A stretch of 41,294 nt of DNA from the NCBI GenBank assembly GCA_937922815.1, contig CALAJP010000117.1, positions 1 through 41,294 on the forward strand. The letters are read 5' to 3'. This DNA comes from an uncultured Saprospiraceae bacterium. GTDB lineage: Bacteria; Bacteroidota; Bacteroidia; Chitinophagales; Saprospiraceae. The stretch's first letter is position 1, and the number at the start of each line of letters is the position of its first letter. The translations under genes and the position numbers were made by a program. Under the pieces are notes generated by a model that saw only the letters and a program-made list of their open reading frames with translations, had not been told where the DNA came from and ran no database searches. This document shows, in pieces, positions 16,252 to 26,602 of the stretch.

Positions 16252-17607
16252 ATGAAGCTGTTTGAAGATTTTAAGATTAAGAAGCAATTATTTAGTGCGA
16301 TTTCAGAATTGGGATTTGAGACTCCCACTCCTATTCAGCACGAATCTTATTCAACCATACTTGCAGGAAGAGACTTTGTAGGTATTGCTCAAACGGGAAC
16401 GGGAAAAACAATCGCTTATTTACTTCCAATTTTACAGGATCTAAAGTTTTCGACACAACAACATCCTCGTGTTCTGATTATGGTTCCTACTCGGGAATTA
16501 GTAATCCAGGTTGTTGATCAAATCGAAAAACTAACTCCTTATATTACGGTAAGAACGGTAGGTGTATATGGTGGAACGAATATCAATACTCAAAAATTAG
16601 CGATTAGTAAAGGAATTGATATTATCGTGGGTACTCCCCGTAGATTATACGATCTAGCTTTGACTAATGTATTACGACTGAAATCAATTCAGAAACTTGT
16701 AATTGATGAGGTTGATATTATGCTCGACTTTGGATATAAAACGCAGTTGAAACATATTTTTGAATACATTCCGAGCAAAAGGCAAAACATCCTTTTTTCT
16801 GCGACCATGACAACTTATGTAGATGAATTGATTGATGGTTTTTTGGTCAATCCTGTTAAAAAGACAATTTCGATAAGTGGTACTCCTTTAGAAAATATTA
16901 GCCAAGAATGCTATGCGGTTCCCAATTTCTATACTAAAGTTAATCTATTAAATCATTTGCTGAAAGATAAAGAAGAATACAATAAAGTATTAATCTTCGT
17001 AGCCACCAAGGTTAATGCGGATAGACTTTTCGAATCCTTAGACTTTGAAACGGAAACATCTGTGATTCACTCCAGTAAAGAACAAAATCATAGAACAAAA
17101 TCTATTGAAAAATTCGAAAATGGAACGAGTAGAATATTGATTGCAACAGATGTAATTTCTAGAGGAATTGATATTGAAAAAATTTCAACCGTATTTAGTT
17201 TTGATACTCCTTTTTACCCTGAAAATTATATTCATCGTATCGGTCGAACGGGTAGAGCTCAAGAAGAAGGGAAATCCGTTCTTTTTTATAGCCCAAAAGA
17301 AGAAGTACTGAAAGATGCTATCGAGGATTTAATGAATTACACCATTCCTTTCAATGAATTTCCTGAAGAAGTCGAAAAGGCAACTCGACTTACACCCGAA
17401 GAAAAAAGACGACCATTCACTCAAAAAGAACTTACCAGCCATGAGCCTAAATCTGAAGGTGGTGCTTCTTTCCATGAAAAATCGGCTAAAAACAGTAAAG
17501 AAAAAACAAAGAAAAAGAGTTACCGAAAACTGCTAAAAGAAAGGTTCAAAAAACCATTAAGACGTGGTGATAAGATTCAGAATATGAAGAAACGAAAGCG
17601 TAAATAA
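16252..17607 (+). CDS. DEAD-box ATP-dependent RNA helicase
   Basis: 451 residues. Helicase motifs in order: Q motif (GFETPTPIQ), motif I AQTGTGKT, Ia PTREL, motif II as DEVD rather than DEAD, motif III SAT, then in the second RecA domain ATDVISRGIDIE and HRIGRTGRAQ. A basic, lysine-rich tail follows (KEKTKKKSYRKLLKERFKK...NMKKRKRK), typical of RNA-binding tails on bacterial DEAD-box proteins. Role likely in ribosome assembly or RNA turnover, especially in the cold; RhlE-like by size but I do not assign a symbol. The DEVD change keeps the catalytic Asp-Glu pair and is expected to be active. Confidence 0.95.
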   Translation: MKLFEDFKIKKQLFSAISELGFETPTPIQHESYSTILAGRDFVGIAQTGTGKTIAYLLPILQDLKFSTQQHPRVLIMVPTRELVIQVVDQIEKLTPYITVRTVGVYGGTNINTQKLAISKGIDIIVGTPRRLYDLALTNVLRLKSIQKLVIDEVDIMLDFGYKTQLKHIFEYIPSKRQNILFSATMTTYVDELIDGFLVNPVKKTISISGTPLENISQECYAVPNFYTKVNLLNHLLKDKEEYNKVLIFVATKVNADRLFESLDFETETSVIHSSKEQNHRTKSIEKFENGTSRILIATDVISRGIDIEKISTVFSFDTPFYPENYIHRIGRTGRAQEEGKSVLFYSPKEEVLKDAIEDLMNYTIPFNEFPEEVEKATRLTPEEKRRPFTQKELTSHEPKSEGGASFHEKSAKNSKEKTKKKSYRKLLKERFKKPLRRGDKIQNMKKRKRK

Positions 17608-17629
17608 ATTTTTTTCTAACCTATAAAAT

Positions 17630-18034
17630 ATGTTTAGACTTATAATCTCTAAAGCCGAACAAAACCCCAAAAAGCTTTTTTTATTTGATGGACTTGGTGC
17701 TATTTTATCTGTATTCTTATTAGGTGTGGTACTTGTTGAATATAAAACGCTTGTTGGAATTCCCTCTAATGTATTATACACTCTTGCTGCTATTCCTATG
17801 TTTTTTGTGGTTTATGATGCCTACTGCTATTTTAAATTAGATTCAAACATAGGCACATTTTTAAAAAGCATCGCTATTCTCAATTCAGCCTATTGTTTAC
17901 TCTCTCTAAGCCTCGTATTTTACCATTTAGAAACAACTACGATTTATGGTTGGGCTTATATTTTAATAGAAATATTAATTGTATTGTTTATTGCAATTAT
18001 CGAGTATAAAGTTGGGAAAAGGTATTGTAATTAA
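17630..18034 (+). CDS. Small integral membrane protein, unknown function
   Basis: 134 residues, mostly hydrophobic, with about four predicted membrane helices (LFLFDGLGAILSVFLLGVVL; VLYTLAAIPMFFVVYDAYC; IAILNSAYCLLSLSLVFYHL; WAYILIEILIVLFIAIIEY). The sequence resembles small uncharacterised Bacteroidota membrane proteins, but I cannot name the family. It follows the helicase gene by 22 bases and is probably co-transcribed. An imperfect inverted repeat over its stop codon (ATTGTAATT...AATTACAAT) lacks a T-run. Confidence 0.8.
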   Translation: MFRLIISKAEQNPKKLFLFDGLGAILSVFLLGVVLVEYKTLVGIPSNVLYTLAAIPMFFVVYDAYCYFKLDSNIGTFLKSIAILNSAYCLLSLSLVFYHLETTTIYGWAYILIEILIVLFIAIIEYKVGKRYCN

Positions 18035-18148
18035 GAAAGTATTTTCTCAATTACAATAGGGTTTACCTTCAACCAAAGTACTGCCAGTAAACTACAATGT
18101 CTAAATTTCGAGATTTATTCTGTTGCTGATCATTAAGTCATAATACTA

Positions 18149-19852
18149 TTAATTAAGAAAAGCATCTCTCCCAAAATCATATTTATTTTTTAACTTATCA
18201 AGGTTATTATGATTTAAAAACAAATAATAATCTATATCAAAAAGCTCAAATCTTTCATTGATATTCGCATCCTTGGCAATAATGTTTAATAATTCAAATA
18301 TAGAATTGTAATCACAAGACAAGCCTGTATTTTCTAGGTTAGTAATGTAAATTTTATTATTTGCAAATACATAAGATTTGTCAATAGAATTACCGTATCC
18401 ATCATTTATGTTAGAATCAGTCCAATGATAAATTTCACCTAAATTCTCATTAGTACAAGCGATATATGAACTAATTATTTCATTATAATCAAAATACTCA
18501 TAATCATAATCTATATAAGCACAACCCCCCATAGATGATAACAAATTCAATATTTTGGTATCAACGGACGGGAAGTTATTAATGTTTTTAGAGTATTCAA
18601 TTACTTCCTTAGAAACAGGTTTATTTACAATCCCGAATTCATATAATTCTTTGGCAATCTTTTCATAAGGAGTATTCATTTCAAGATAAGTAGCTTTTAT
18701 TGAATTGACAAGCCATTTATTATTCATAAATAAATCTAATTTATCCATATACTTTGCATCCATTTGTAAAATGGCATCTATAAATTTATAATTATTTTCA
18801 TATTCAAATAAAAATGGTTGCTTATCGAAGGCTTCTATTACTGTTTCTATAATTTTTTTATCCTTTGTAGCTTTATAATGGTAAACAGCTAGATCCAAAG
18901 TATAGTAGAAGTAATTTTCATCTTTGATTAATGCTATAACTTCTTTATTACAAATTTTCCTCTTGTAATTATTAAGAGCAGTTAGTGCAATATGCTTATA
19001 GGCATCATTTTTTAAATAATATTTTGCCACAGGAATTATTCTTTCATCATGATAAGAAAAAAGCACATTTGTAAATTTACTATTATGATCTGGACCATAC
19101 CCACCTATATACATATTAAAGTCAGATTCAGATTTAGTAACTTTTTCAAATGCTATAAGCATAATCTCAAAGACTTGTTCTTTAATTTTTTTGTCATTTG
19201 ATTCTATATAATTTGATAAAAAATCAACAAATAAATCAAACTGATAATCATATACTTCTTTCTTAATTATTTCATTTTTTAAAAAATTCAATGCGGTAAC
19301 ATTACTTCCATCTTCAGATAAATAGCTTAAAATGCTATGAATATTAGATTTATTTGATATTAAATGAAGTTTATTTTCTAATAATTTTTCATAACCATTC
19401 AGTTTTTTATCCCCTGCAATGATTATTACTAATGACTCGTCTTCTTGTTTAGATATATTGTTATAGATAGCATTTATCAAGTCCTGGTCATTTATTGCTT
19501 GGGAAGTATTAATCAAATCTTTATATAGTTTATGTCTCATATCCATATTATCCCCCACGATAATTTTTAATATTGAAGGTTGAAGTGATTTTTCTCCACT
19601 CAGGTACCTTTCAACTAAAGAATTACTAATTTCATTTTGTTTATGTAATTCTCGTTCCTCGATTTTATTATTTAATTCTTTATTTTTTAATAAAATATAA
19701 TTTAAAATACTATCGACTTTATTCTCAGCATTTATAATAGTAATTCTTTCTAATTTTTCGGTGTCAGAAATCTCAGAATCAAGACTTTTTTGAGAAAATA
19801 AAAATATGTTCGAAAGCAAAAAAATTAATGAGGCTAAAAAAGATTTTCTCAT
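18149..19852 (-). CDS. Secreted hypothetical protein with helical-repeat character
   Basis: 567 residues; not recognised. It has a signal peptide (MRKSFLASLIFLLSNIFLFSQ) and then a long, mostly alpha-helical, Lys/Glu/Asn-rich chain with recurring segments such as FLSNYIESNDKKIKEQVFEIMLIAFEKV, PVAKYYLKNDAYKHIALTALNNYKR and ALIKDENYFYYTLDLAVYHYKATKDKKIIETVIEAF, which look like HEAT-type solenoid repeats. The C-terminal third is Tyr/Asp rich (ACAYIDYDYEYFDYNEI-like) and may be a separate domain. It is visibly more AT-rich, with more Asn/Ile/Lys/Tyr, than its neighbours. It stands alone between a helicase operon and nqr and has its own upstream region with a CATATAT...ATATATG palindrome (19942-19958). 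Confidence 0.75.
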   Translation of the reverse strand: MRKSFLASLIFLLSNIFLFSQKSLDSEISDTEKLERITIINAENKVDSILNYILLKNKELNNKIEERELHKQNEISNSLVERYLSGEKSLQPSILKIIVGDNMDMRHKLYKDLINTSQAINDQDLINAIYNNISKQEDESLVIIIAGDKKLNGYEKLLENKLHLISNKSNIHSILSYLSEDGSNVTALNFLKNEIIKKEVYDYQFDLFVDFLSNYIESNDKKIKEQVFEIMLIAFEKVTKSESDFNMYIGGYGPDHNSKFTNVLFSYHDERIIPVAKYYLKNDAYKHIALTALNNYKRKICNKEVIALIKDENYFYYTLDLAVYHYKATKDKKIIETVIEAFDKQPFLFEYENNYKFIDAILQMDAKYMDKLDLFMNNKWLVNSIKATYLEMNTPYEKIAKELYEFGIVNKPVSKEVIEYSKNINNFPSVDTKILNLLSSMGGCAYIDYDYEYFDYNEIISSYIACTNENLGEIYHWTDSNINDGYGNSIDKSYVFANNKIYITNLENTGLSCDYNSIFELLNIIAKDANINERFELFDIDYYLFLNHNNLDKLKNKYDFGRDAFLN

Positions 19853-19964
19853 GATTGACTACAATGGTTTTAGTTTTATAAATGGGGAATAAGAAAATTC
19901 AGATTTGCTTTTTGATAGCTTTTTAAATATAACGAAAAAATCATATATATCATATATGAGACAT

Positions 19965-19999
19965 AAAAAAAGCGATTAAGAAGAATCTTAATCGCTTTG
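19965..19999 (-). terminator. Terminator of the nqr operon
   Basis: Stem AAAGCGATTAAG / CTTAATCGCTTT, loop of 6, followed on the minus strand by a run of seven T; just past the nqrF stop. Confidence 0.88.
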
Positions 20000-20005
20000 G
20001 TATTT

Positions 20006-21328
20006 TTAGCTTCCGAAATCATCAAAAGCAATATTTTCATCAGGAACTCCTAAGTTGTCTAGCGTTCTCATAATTGAAGCTGCCATCATTGGAGGACCAC
20101 AATAGTAGTATTCTATTTCTTCTGGTTCCGCGTGGTTTTTCAAGTATTCATTATAAACAACGTCCATAATATATCCTTTGAAACCTTCACCACTTTCGTC
20201 TTCCATGTTTTCTTTTACTGTCCAATTATCTTCAGGAGCAGGATTATCTAAAGCTACATAGAATTTGAAGTTAGGGAATTCTTTTTCGATTTGTCTAAAG
20301 TCATCGATATAAAATAACTCTCTTCTTGTACGACCACCATACCAGTATGAAACTTTTCTATCCGTTGTTTTCAATGTGTGGAACAAGTGGAACAAGTGAG
20401 AACGTAATGGAGCCATACCAGCACCACCACCGATATAAACCATTTCTTTCTTAGTCGGTTTGATGAAGAATTCACCATAAGGACCAGAAATAGTTACTTT
20501 GTCACCTGGGTTTCTACTAAATACATAAGAAGAACAAACACCTGGATTTACAGATTTCCAATCGTTCGTACCTCTATCCCATGGTGGAGTAGCAATACGA
20601 ATATTCAACATCACAATATTCCCTTCAGCAGGGTGATTCGCCATTGAATAAGCTCTAAATTGAGGCTCTTCATTTTTCATTTTCAACTTCCAAAGATTGA
20701 ATTTATCCCATTCTGGTTGGAATTCATCTTTAGCTTTCCCCATTCTTGGATGAGAATCGATATTCATCGTTTTGAAATCAACATCAATAGTAGGAACATC
20801 AATTTGGATATATCCACCAGCTTCGAAGTCTAGTTCTTCGCCTTCTGGTAATTTCACCACAAATTCCTTGATAAATGTTGCTACGTTATAGTTAGAAACT
20901 ACTTCACAATCCCATTTTTTGATACCAAAAATTTCTTCGGGAATACGAATTTTCATATCCTCACGAACTTTCACCTGACAAGCTAAACGCTTGTTTTCAG
21001 CAGCTTCTTTTCTTGATAAATGGTTCATTTCTGTAGGTAGAACATCTCCACCTCCTTCATCAACCCAACATTCACACATGGCACAAGTTCCACCACCACC
21101 ACAAGCGGATGGCAAAAAGATACCTTGGTCAGAAAGAGAAGATAATAAAGAAGAACCAGGTTTTACCTTAAACGGTTTTTCGTCATCACCATTTACAGTA
21201 ATATTCACATCTCCCTGAGGCACTAATTTTTTTCGTGCACTGATTAAGATAAATGATAAGGCTACAATAACTGCTACGAAAACAATTACGGCATAAATCA
21301 ATGTCTCGATACTAAATAAAAGAAGCAT
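20006..21328 (-). CDS. nqrF: Na+-translocating NADH:quinone reductase subunit F
   Basis: 440 residues. N-terminal membrane anchor (about 5-30), then a 2Fe-2S ferredoxin domain with Cys76, Cys82, Cys85 and Cys117 in [13 protein letters not shown] and RLACQV, then FAD-binding ([10 protein letters not shown]) and NADH-binding regions ([23 protein letters not shown]). This is the electron entry point: NADH to FAD to the iron-sulfur centre. Last gene of the operon, 30 bases after nqrE. Confidence 0.97.
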   Translation of the reverse strand: MLLLFSIETLIYAVIVFVAVIVALSFILISARKKLVPQGDVNITVNGDDEKPFKVKPGSSLLSSLSDQGIFLPSACGGGGTCAMCECWVDEGGGDVLPTEMNHLSRKEAAENKRLACQVKVREDMKIRIPEEIFGIKKWDCEVVSNYNVATFIKEFVVKLPEGEELDFEAGGYIQIDVPTIDVDFKTMNIDSHPRMGKAKDEFQPEWDKFNLWKLKMKNEEPQFRAYSMANHPAEGNIVMLNIRIATPPWDRGTNDWKSVNPGVCSSYVFSRNPGDKVTISGPYGEFFIKPTKKEMVYIGGGAGMAPLRSHLFHLFHTLKTTDRKVSYWYGGRTRRELFYIDDFRQIEKEFPNFKFYVALDNPAPEDNWTVKENMEDESGEGFKGYIMDVVYNEYLKNHAEPEEIEYYYCGPPMMAASIMRTLDNLGVPDENIAFDDFGS

Positions 21329-21358
21329 AATTCTATGATATTTTTATCTGTAATTTTA

Positions 21359-21961
21359 TTAAAAAGCAGCAGGATCAATTCCTACTAACGCCATAAATGC
21401 CAAGCCCATAAGACCTGTAAGTATAAACGCCATTCCTAACCCTCTCAATGGAGCAGGAACATCTGAATATCTAATTTTTTCACGGATTGCTGCAATAGCT
21501 ACAATAGCTAAGAACCAACCTACTCCACCGCCTAAACCGAATGAAACTGATTGCCCTAGTGTATATTCTCTTGAAACCATGAATAAAGAACCACCCAAAA
21601 TAGCACAGTTCACAGTAATCAATGGTAAGAAGATACCTAATGCTGCATATAGTGAAGGTGAAACTTTCTCTACTATCATTTCCACCAACTGTACCATTGA
21701 TGCAATAACCGCAATAAATAAAATGAATCTTAAGAATGTTAAATCAACTCCTAAAAGACCATTCTCACCCAAAAGGTATTCGTTAATCAACCAATTGATT
21801 GGCATTGTGATACCCAAAACGAATATTACTGCCATTCCTAAACCAATCGCTGTTTTTACACTTTTTGATACCGCCAAGTAAGAACACATTCCTAAGAAAT
21901 ATGCCAAGACCATATTGTCAATAAAAGCAGCTTTGATAAATATATTTATAAATTCTCCCAT
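21359..21961 (-). CDS. nqrE: Na+-translocating NADH:quinone reductase subunit E
   Basis: 200 residues, six membrane helices, closely related in fold to NqrD. Typical motifs: [29 protein letters not shown] with the Cys that helps hold an iron centre with NqrD, and [18 protein letters not shown] with the second Cys. Integral inner-membrane subunit of the sodium pump. Confidence 0.97.
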   Translation of the reverse strand: MGEFINIFIKAAFIDNMVLAYFLGMCSYLAVSKSVKTAIGLGMAVIFVLGITMPINWLINEYLLGENGLLGVDLTFLRFILFIAVIASMVQLVEMIVEKVSPSLYAALGIFLPLITVNCAILGGSLFMVSREYTLGQSVSFGLGGGVGWFLAIVAIAAIREKIRYSDVPAPLRGLGMAFILTGLMGLAFMALVGIDPAAF

Positions 21962-22021
21962 GATTAATTATAGATTATAGAGATTTTAATTTTTTATTTT
22001 TACTAAATCGAAGATCAAATA

Positions 22022-22732
22022 TTATGATACATCAACCAAGTTAGAGTATTTAGCACGTTGAATCCAAATGATAATTCCAATCAAAAACATCGCTGCTGCT
22101 GGCATCACCATTAGACCATTATTTGCATACCATCCAAATAAGAAACTGTCAACAGTATTGATTAAGAAATCACTTCCCGCACCAATAATTTTAATTTCTA
22201 ATGGAGAACCTGCGAACAAAGTTCCTTTACCAAATAATTCTCTAAAGAAACCAACTACAATAATAATAACACCATAACCTACACCATTTCCTAAACCATC
22301 AAGGAAAGAATCGTATGGTTTGTTACCCATTGCGAAAGCTTCTAAACGTCCCATTACAATACAGTTCGTAATAATCAATCCAATATAAACTGACAATTGT
22401 TTGTAAACGGGGAAATTAATGTATTTCAAAAATAACTCAACCACTGTTACTAACGTAGCGATAATAATCAATTGAGTAATCATCCTTACCTGAGAAGGAA
22501 TATAATTTCTTAATAATGAAGTTGCCAAGTTTGCAAAAACAGTAACGAATAATACTGCGATTGCCATAACAATTGACGGGTACAAAAGAGACGTTACTGC
22601 TAATGCTGAACATACCCCCAATACCTGTACAGTAATAGGGTTCGTTTCGTTCAACGGATCTATAAGCAATTTTTTCTCTGCTTTACCGAATAGGCTTCTT
22701 TTTTCTTCAACTTTTGTTGTAGTTTCTGCCAT
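22022..22732 (-). CDS. nqrD: Na+-translocating NADH:quinone reductase subunit D
   Basis: 236 residues, slightly longer than usual because of a charged N-terminal stretch (TTTKVEEKRSLFGKAEKK) before the conserved PLNETNPITVQVLGVCSALAVT. GLIITNCIVMGRLEAFA holds the second conserved Cys. Six membrane helices. Pairs with NqrE in the membrane core. Confidence 0.97.
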   Translation of the reverse strand: MAETTTKVEEKRSLFGKAEKKLLIDPLNETNPITVQVLGVCSALAVTSLLYPSIVMAIAVLFVTVFANLATSLLRNYIPSQVRMITQLIIIATLVTVVELFLKYINFPVYKQLSVYIGLIITNCIVMGRLEAFAMGNKPYDSFLDGLGNGVGYGVIIIVVGFFRELFGKGTLFAGSPLEIKIIGAGSDFLINTVDSFLFGWYANNGLMVMPAAAMFLIGIIIWIQRAKYSNLVDVS

Positions 22733-22768
22733 GATTTATGATTTTTCTTACAATGAAAAAATTATTGT

Positions 22769-23509
22769 TTATTTTAAACCTTTCAAATATGGTTGGTAAT
22801 AATGCAACCCTCTTTTAAGCATTTCTGTTACCCCATCAGCAGTAACAGTAGCACCTGTAATACCATCAACTTCTGTTCTTTGGTCTCTAGCTCCACCTTT
22901 ACGAACAGTGATATAAACATAATCACCTGCTTCGTTAGTTAACTTTTTACCTTGGAACTGAGCAATAAAGGCTTTATTATCTTTGATTTCAGCACCTAAA
23001 CCTGGAGTTTCACCTTTGTGATCAAAAGTAGCTCCAATTACAGTTTCCAAATCTGATTCAATAGCCAATGCTCCCCAAATATCATCCCATAATCCAGAAC
23101 CTCTTACTGATAAGATATATGATTTTGTTTTACCATCATCAAAAACATAAAAAGGTAAAATTCTTGATGCTTCAGGTTTTTTCTTTTCTTTAGCTAAATC
23201 TACATTTTCTGCTTTTCCTCCTTTGTGTCCACTAGCTTCTACTTGTTCTACTGAAAGGACATTTCCTTCCATATCCAAAACGATTTGTTCTACTTTAGAA
23301 TCAAATAAAGTTAAAACTTCATCATCCGACATATCATCAACAGATGAATCAAGTTTTGGCTGTAAGGCTTTCAATAAAGCCCTTTTATTAAATATAGACT
23401 CATTTAATGCGGCTTGATCTTTAGTAGCTTCACGCAATCCTGTGATCGCTGTTGCTACTGATAAAGTAAGCACTAATATAAACATGAATACTTGCTTCGT
23501 ACTATGCAT
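22769..23509 (-). CDS. nqrC: Na+-translocating NADH:quinone reductase subunit C
   Basis: 246 residues with one N-terminal membrane helix and a periplasmic FMN-binding domain. The ApbE flavinylation motif is present as DGITGAT near residue 220, where the final Thr carries covalent FMN. KGETPGLGAEI is the conserved loop of the domain. The maturation enzyme ApbE is not in the window. Confidence 0.97.
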   Translation of the reverse strand: MHSTKQVFMFILVLTLSVATAITGLREATKDQAALNESIFNKRALLKALQPKLDSSVDDMSDDEVLTLFDSKVEQIVLDMEGNVLSVEQVEASGHKGGKAENVDLAKEKKKPEASRILPFYVFDDGKTKSYILSVRGSGLWDDIWGALAIESDLETVIGATFDHKGETPGLGAEIKDNKAFIAQFQGKKLTNEAGDYVYITVRKGGARDQRTEVDGITGATVTADGVTEMLKRGLHYYQPYLKGLK

Positions 23510-23534
23510 AACTCGTCAATTGTTTTATTTACAA

Positions 23535-24848
23535 TTATGAAATAGTTTCTAAACTTTGATTTTTGATTACATTCTCATTTTTTGATTGTAATCTTTCTTC
23601 AGCTATTTTCTTTCTTCTTCCGATATTTCCTTGAATAACAGTATAGTCAATCAATGGAGCAAAAACGTTGAATAACAAAATTGCTAACATCCAACCTTCA
23701 GGATATGCTGGGTTTAAAACTCGGATAATCATACCGACAAAACCTATCAAAAATCCGTAGATTATTTTACCTCTATTAGTAGAAGCAGCTGTAACAGGAT
23801 CTGTAGCCATAAATGCCATTGCAAAGAAGAATGACCCCATATAAAATTGGTAGTACCAAGGCACATCCATGAATGGAGTTGCTCCCCATACATTTAGTAA
23901 CAAAGACATCACAATAGCACCCACAAACATAGATAACATGATTCTCCAACTAGCAATACCTGTTGCTAATAATATAACTACACCTAAAAGGATAAAAGGT
24001 TTACTTGTTTCACCTATTGAACCAGGAATTGCGCCCCAGAACATTTGTGCTTCGGAATAATGCATCAATACATTATCCCAACCTTCTTTTGCCAAGGCTA
24101 AAGGGGTTGCTCCTGTGTATCCGTCTGCAACGGCTTGTCCTCCAGCTCCAAAGGTATCCATTCCAAACATTCCAAATATCCCATCTAACATTCCATAGAT
24201 AGTACCATATTGTTCTCCTTGATAAATTGTTTCTACTTTCTCTATACCCGCAATCCATACTTCATCACCAGAAATAGTTGTTGGATAAGCAAAAAATACA
24301 AATACACGAGCCAATAAAGCTACATTCAATATATTCATACCTGTTCCACCAAACGCCTCTTTACCAATGATAACAGCAAAAGCTACTGCTACACCTAAAA
24401 TCCATAAAGGAATATCAGGTGGCATAATCAATGGTATCAATGCTCCACTTACTAAGAATCCCTCCTCTATCGGATGTCCTTTTTTAGAAGCGAAGTAAAA
24501 CTCAACACCTAAACCGACAACATGAGCTACCACAAAAATTGGCAACATCTTAACCAATCCATAAGTTAGTTTCAAATGAAACCCACCTAAAAACTGTTGA
24601 TACATACCTAATGCATCAAAATGTTGGTGACCGATATTGTACGTTCCGAAAAGGTAACATAATTGCATTGCCAATACGACAAGAACCATGGTACGTTTCA
24701 AATCCATACCATCTCTCAAATGAACACCTCCTTGAGTTACGGTATCGGGCGTATATAAAAATGTAAAGAATCCGTCGTAAAGGGTGTGCAAAAATGGCGA
24801 GTCCTTTTTACTGGGTTCTAACTTTTTAACTGTTTCTAATAGTCCCAT
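23535..24848 (-). CDS. nqrB: Na+-translocating NADH:quinone reductase subunit B
   Basis: 437 residues, about ten membrane helices. It carries covalent FMN at the Thr of DGYTGATPLALA, riboflavin, and forms part of the sodium channel and quinone site. GKEAFGGTGMNILNVALLARVFVFFAYP and AFMATDPVTAASTNRGK are strongly conserved family blocks. Confidence 0.97.
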   Translation of the reverse strand: MGLLETVKKLEPSKKDSPFLHTLYDGFFTFLYTPDTVTQGGVHLRDGMDLKRTMVLVVLAMQLCYLFGTYNIGHQHFDALGMYQQFLGGFHLKLTYGLVKMLPIFVVAHVVGLGVEFYFASKKGHPIEEGFLVSGALIPLIMPPDIPLWILGVAVAFAVIIGKEAFGGTGMNILNVALLARVFVFFAYPTTISGDEVWIAGIEKVETIYQGEQYGTIYGMLDGIFGMFGMDTFGAGGQAVADGYTGATPLALAKEGWDNVLMHYSEAQMFWGAIPGSIGETSKPFILLGVVILLATGIASWRIMLSMFVGAIVMSLLLNVWGATPFMDVPWYYQFYMGSFFFAMAFMATDPVTAASTNRGKIIYGFLIGFVGMIIRVLNPAYPEGWMLAILLFNVFAPLIDYTVIQGNIGRRKKIAEERLQSKNENVIKNQSLETIS

Positions 24849-24908
24849 GAAGTGACTTTTTATTTTTTAATAATAAAAGTAAAATTATTCAATGATAACA
24901 TAATTTGA

Positions 24909-26534
24909 TTAGCCTTCAGCTATCATCATATCGTGACCTCTTTCTAATATTTGTTGAAGGGGTTGCTTCGATGTACAAACAAATTCACATATAGCAATAT
25001 CTTCCTTCTCTAATTCGTAGATGCCTAACCCTTCGATTGCTTCGTAATCGTTAATAATGATAGATTTCATTAAATGTTGAGGGAATATATCCATTGGTAA
25101 AACACTTTCGTATTGACCTGTCACCACAAAAGCTCTCTTTTCACCATGTGTGTTGGTATTCGCTTTGTATTTAATATCAGGGAATAAGAAACCTGGCAAT
25201 GAACGAGAAATACTTGGTCTTTCTGTCAATGGTAATAACCAGCCAAACATTTCAAACTCATTTCCTTCTTCTATTACAGTAATTTGAGAATCAAATGCAT
25301 TCAAAAACTGATCATTCTCTTTCTTCTCTCCTGTAAATATATCGCCTGAGATTATTCTTGAATTATCATCAACGTTTTGAGTTGCTAATAATTCTCCAAT
25401 ATTTGCACCTGCTTTAGTTGATACATTTTGTGGATTATCTAAAGGAGTCCCTACTAATGAAACTATTCTAGTTACGTCGTATTTCTTAGCGGTGAATAGT
25501 TTACCAAGCGTAATTACGTCCTGAACACCTAAAGTCCAAACAATATCTTCACCACCTATAATCGGAGCAATATGATGAATTTGAACACCAACATTACCTG
25601 CGGGATGAGCACCTTTGAAGTAATACTTTCTTGTGTTATTGAATTGTTCAAAAGAAGATTGCACCTCTTTGTTACCATTTAAACCTAAATGAACTGAACC
25701 TGAGGTCAATTTAGCCAAAACATCAATTCCTTGTTGGAAGCTAGCTTCTTGTCCTTCAATTGCAATTTCGTTATCTAATGCTAATGGAGCCGTACTAAAA
25801 GTAGAAATAAAAATATCTCTAGGTACTACTTGCGTATCAGCAATCAAATTGAATGGTCTTTGCTTAATTAAAGGCCAAACTCCTGATTCTGCAAGAAAAT
25901 TAATTAAAGATTCTCTGCTACTAGTTTCAACATCAATAGCTTCTAATTCTTTAAATTGATTTTCTCCATCGGCAGCAATAGTTACCGAATGGATAGATCT
26001 TTTTGCTCCTCTAACGATACCAGTTACTTCACCACTAACGGGAGAAACATACTTAACGTCAGGATTTTTCTTATCAAAGAAAAGAACATCTCCAGCCAAA
26101 ACTTTTGAACCTTCTTCAACCACTACTTTAGGGATTGGAGAAATGCCTTTAAAGTTAACAGGAGACACCGCATAATTTTTAACAGCAACGCTTGAGATGG
26201 TTTCATCTACAACATTACCCGCCAAATTAATGTCAAATCCTTTTTTCAAGGTTCTAACTGGCAAATCCGTTGTCTTTATGCCCGTTTCTTTGCTTGACGA
26301 TCCAGTCAAGAAAGATGGTTTGCTTTCAAAATCATCAGCAACTCCTAATTTAGAAGCTTCAATTCTAAATAAATTGCTCGAAACAACCCATACAGCACCA
26401 ATAATAATCAGAACTACTATCCCTACAATTGTAGCCGATAATAATGAAGACCCAGAATTGCTCTGTGCAAATAAGCTCGTTGAGCTTAATATAAAGCTTA
26501 GGAAAAATCCTAATTTAAAAATTGTACTACTCAA
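24909..26534 (-). CDS. nqrA: Na+-translocating NADH:quinone reductase subunit A with N-terminal membrane-anchor extension
   Basis: 541 residues, about 95 longer than usual NqrA (about 445-450). The canonical protein begins near residue 96 (LKKGFDINLAG). In front is a signal-peptide-like segment (KLGFFLSFILSSTSLFAQ), a short polar stretch, and a strong membrane helix (about 32-53), then a linker. The start is a TTG at 26534 with AAGG six bases upstream, following an in-frame stop 24 bases before; no in-frame ATG exists between that TTG and the core domain. If both hydrophobic stretches insert, the NqrA domain stays on the cytosolic side as expected, now tethered. First gene of nqrABCDEF. Confidence 0.93.
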   Translation of the reverse strand: MSSTIFKLGFFLSFILSSTSLFAQSNSGSSLLSATIVGIVVLIIIGAVWVVSSNLFRIEASKLGVADDFESKPSFLTGSSSKETGIKTTDLPVRTLKKGFDINLAGNVVDETISSVAVKNYAVSPVNFKGISPIPKVVVEEGSKVLAGDVLFFDKKNPDVKYVSPVSGEVTGIVRGAKRSIHSVTIAADGENQFKELEAIDVETSSRESLINFLAESGVWPLIKQRPFNLIADTQVVPRDIFISTFSTAPLALDNEIAIEGQEASFQQGIDVLAKLTSGSVHLGLNGNKEVQSSFEQFNNTRKYYFKGAHPAGNVGVQIHHIAPIIGGEDIVWTLGVQDVITLGKLFTAKKYDVTRIVSLVGTPLDNPQNVSTKAGANIGELLATQNVDDNSRIISGDIFTGEKKENDQFLNAFDSQITVIEEGNEFEMFGWLLPLTERPSISRSLPGFLFPDIKYKANTNTHGEKRAFVVTGQYESVLPMDIFPQHLMKSIIINDYEAIEGLGIYELEKEDIAICEFVCTSKQPLQQILERGHDMMIAEG

Positions 26535-26594
26535 AACACCTTCGTTTTTAACAGTTAGTTAATAGTTGGTATTAATAAATTCTAAAAATTTCCA

Positions 26595-26602
26595 CAAATA
26601 TA
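26595..26602 (-). promoter_or_regulatory. Candidate -7 box (TATATTTG) for the nqr operon
   Basis: Exact TAnnTTTG match about 60 bases before the nqrA start codon; no standard -33 TTG. Confidence 0.45.

Noticed and set aside
23869-24258. Short frames on both strands within nqrB
   Set aside because: They overlap a fully conserved nqrB frame and show no protein-family features.
26271-26534. NqrA extension as a separate small gene fused by sequencing error
   Set aside because: The frame is continuous from the TTG into the core with no stop or shift, and the linker reads smoothly; a frameshift cannot be excluded but is not needed.
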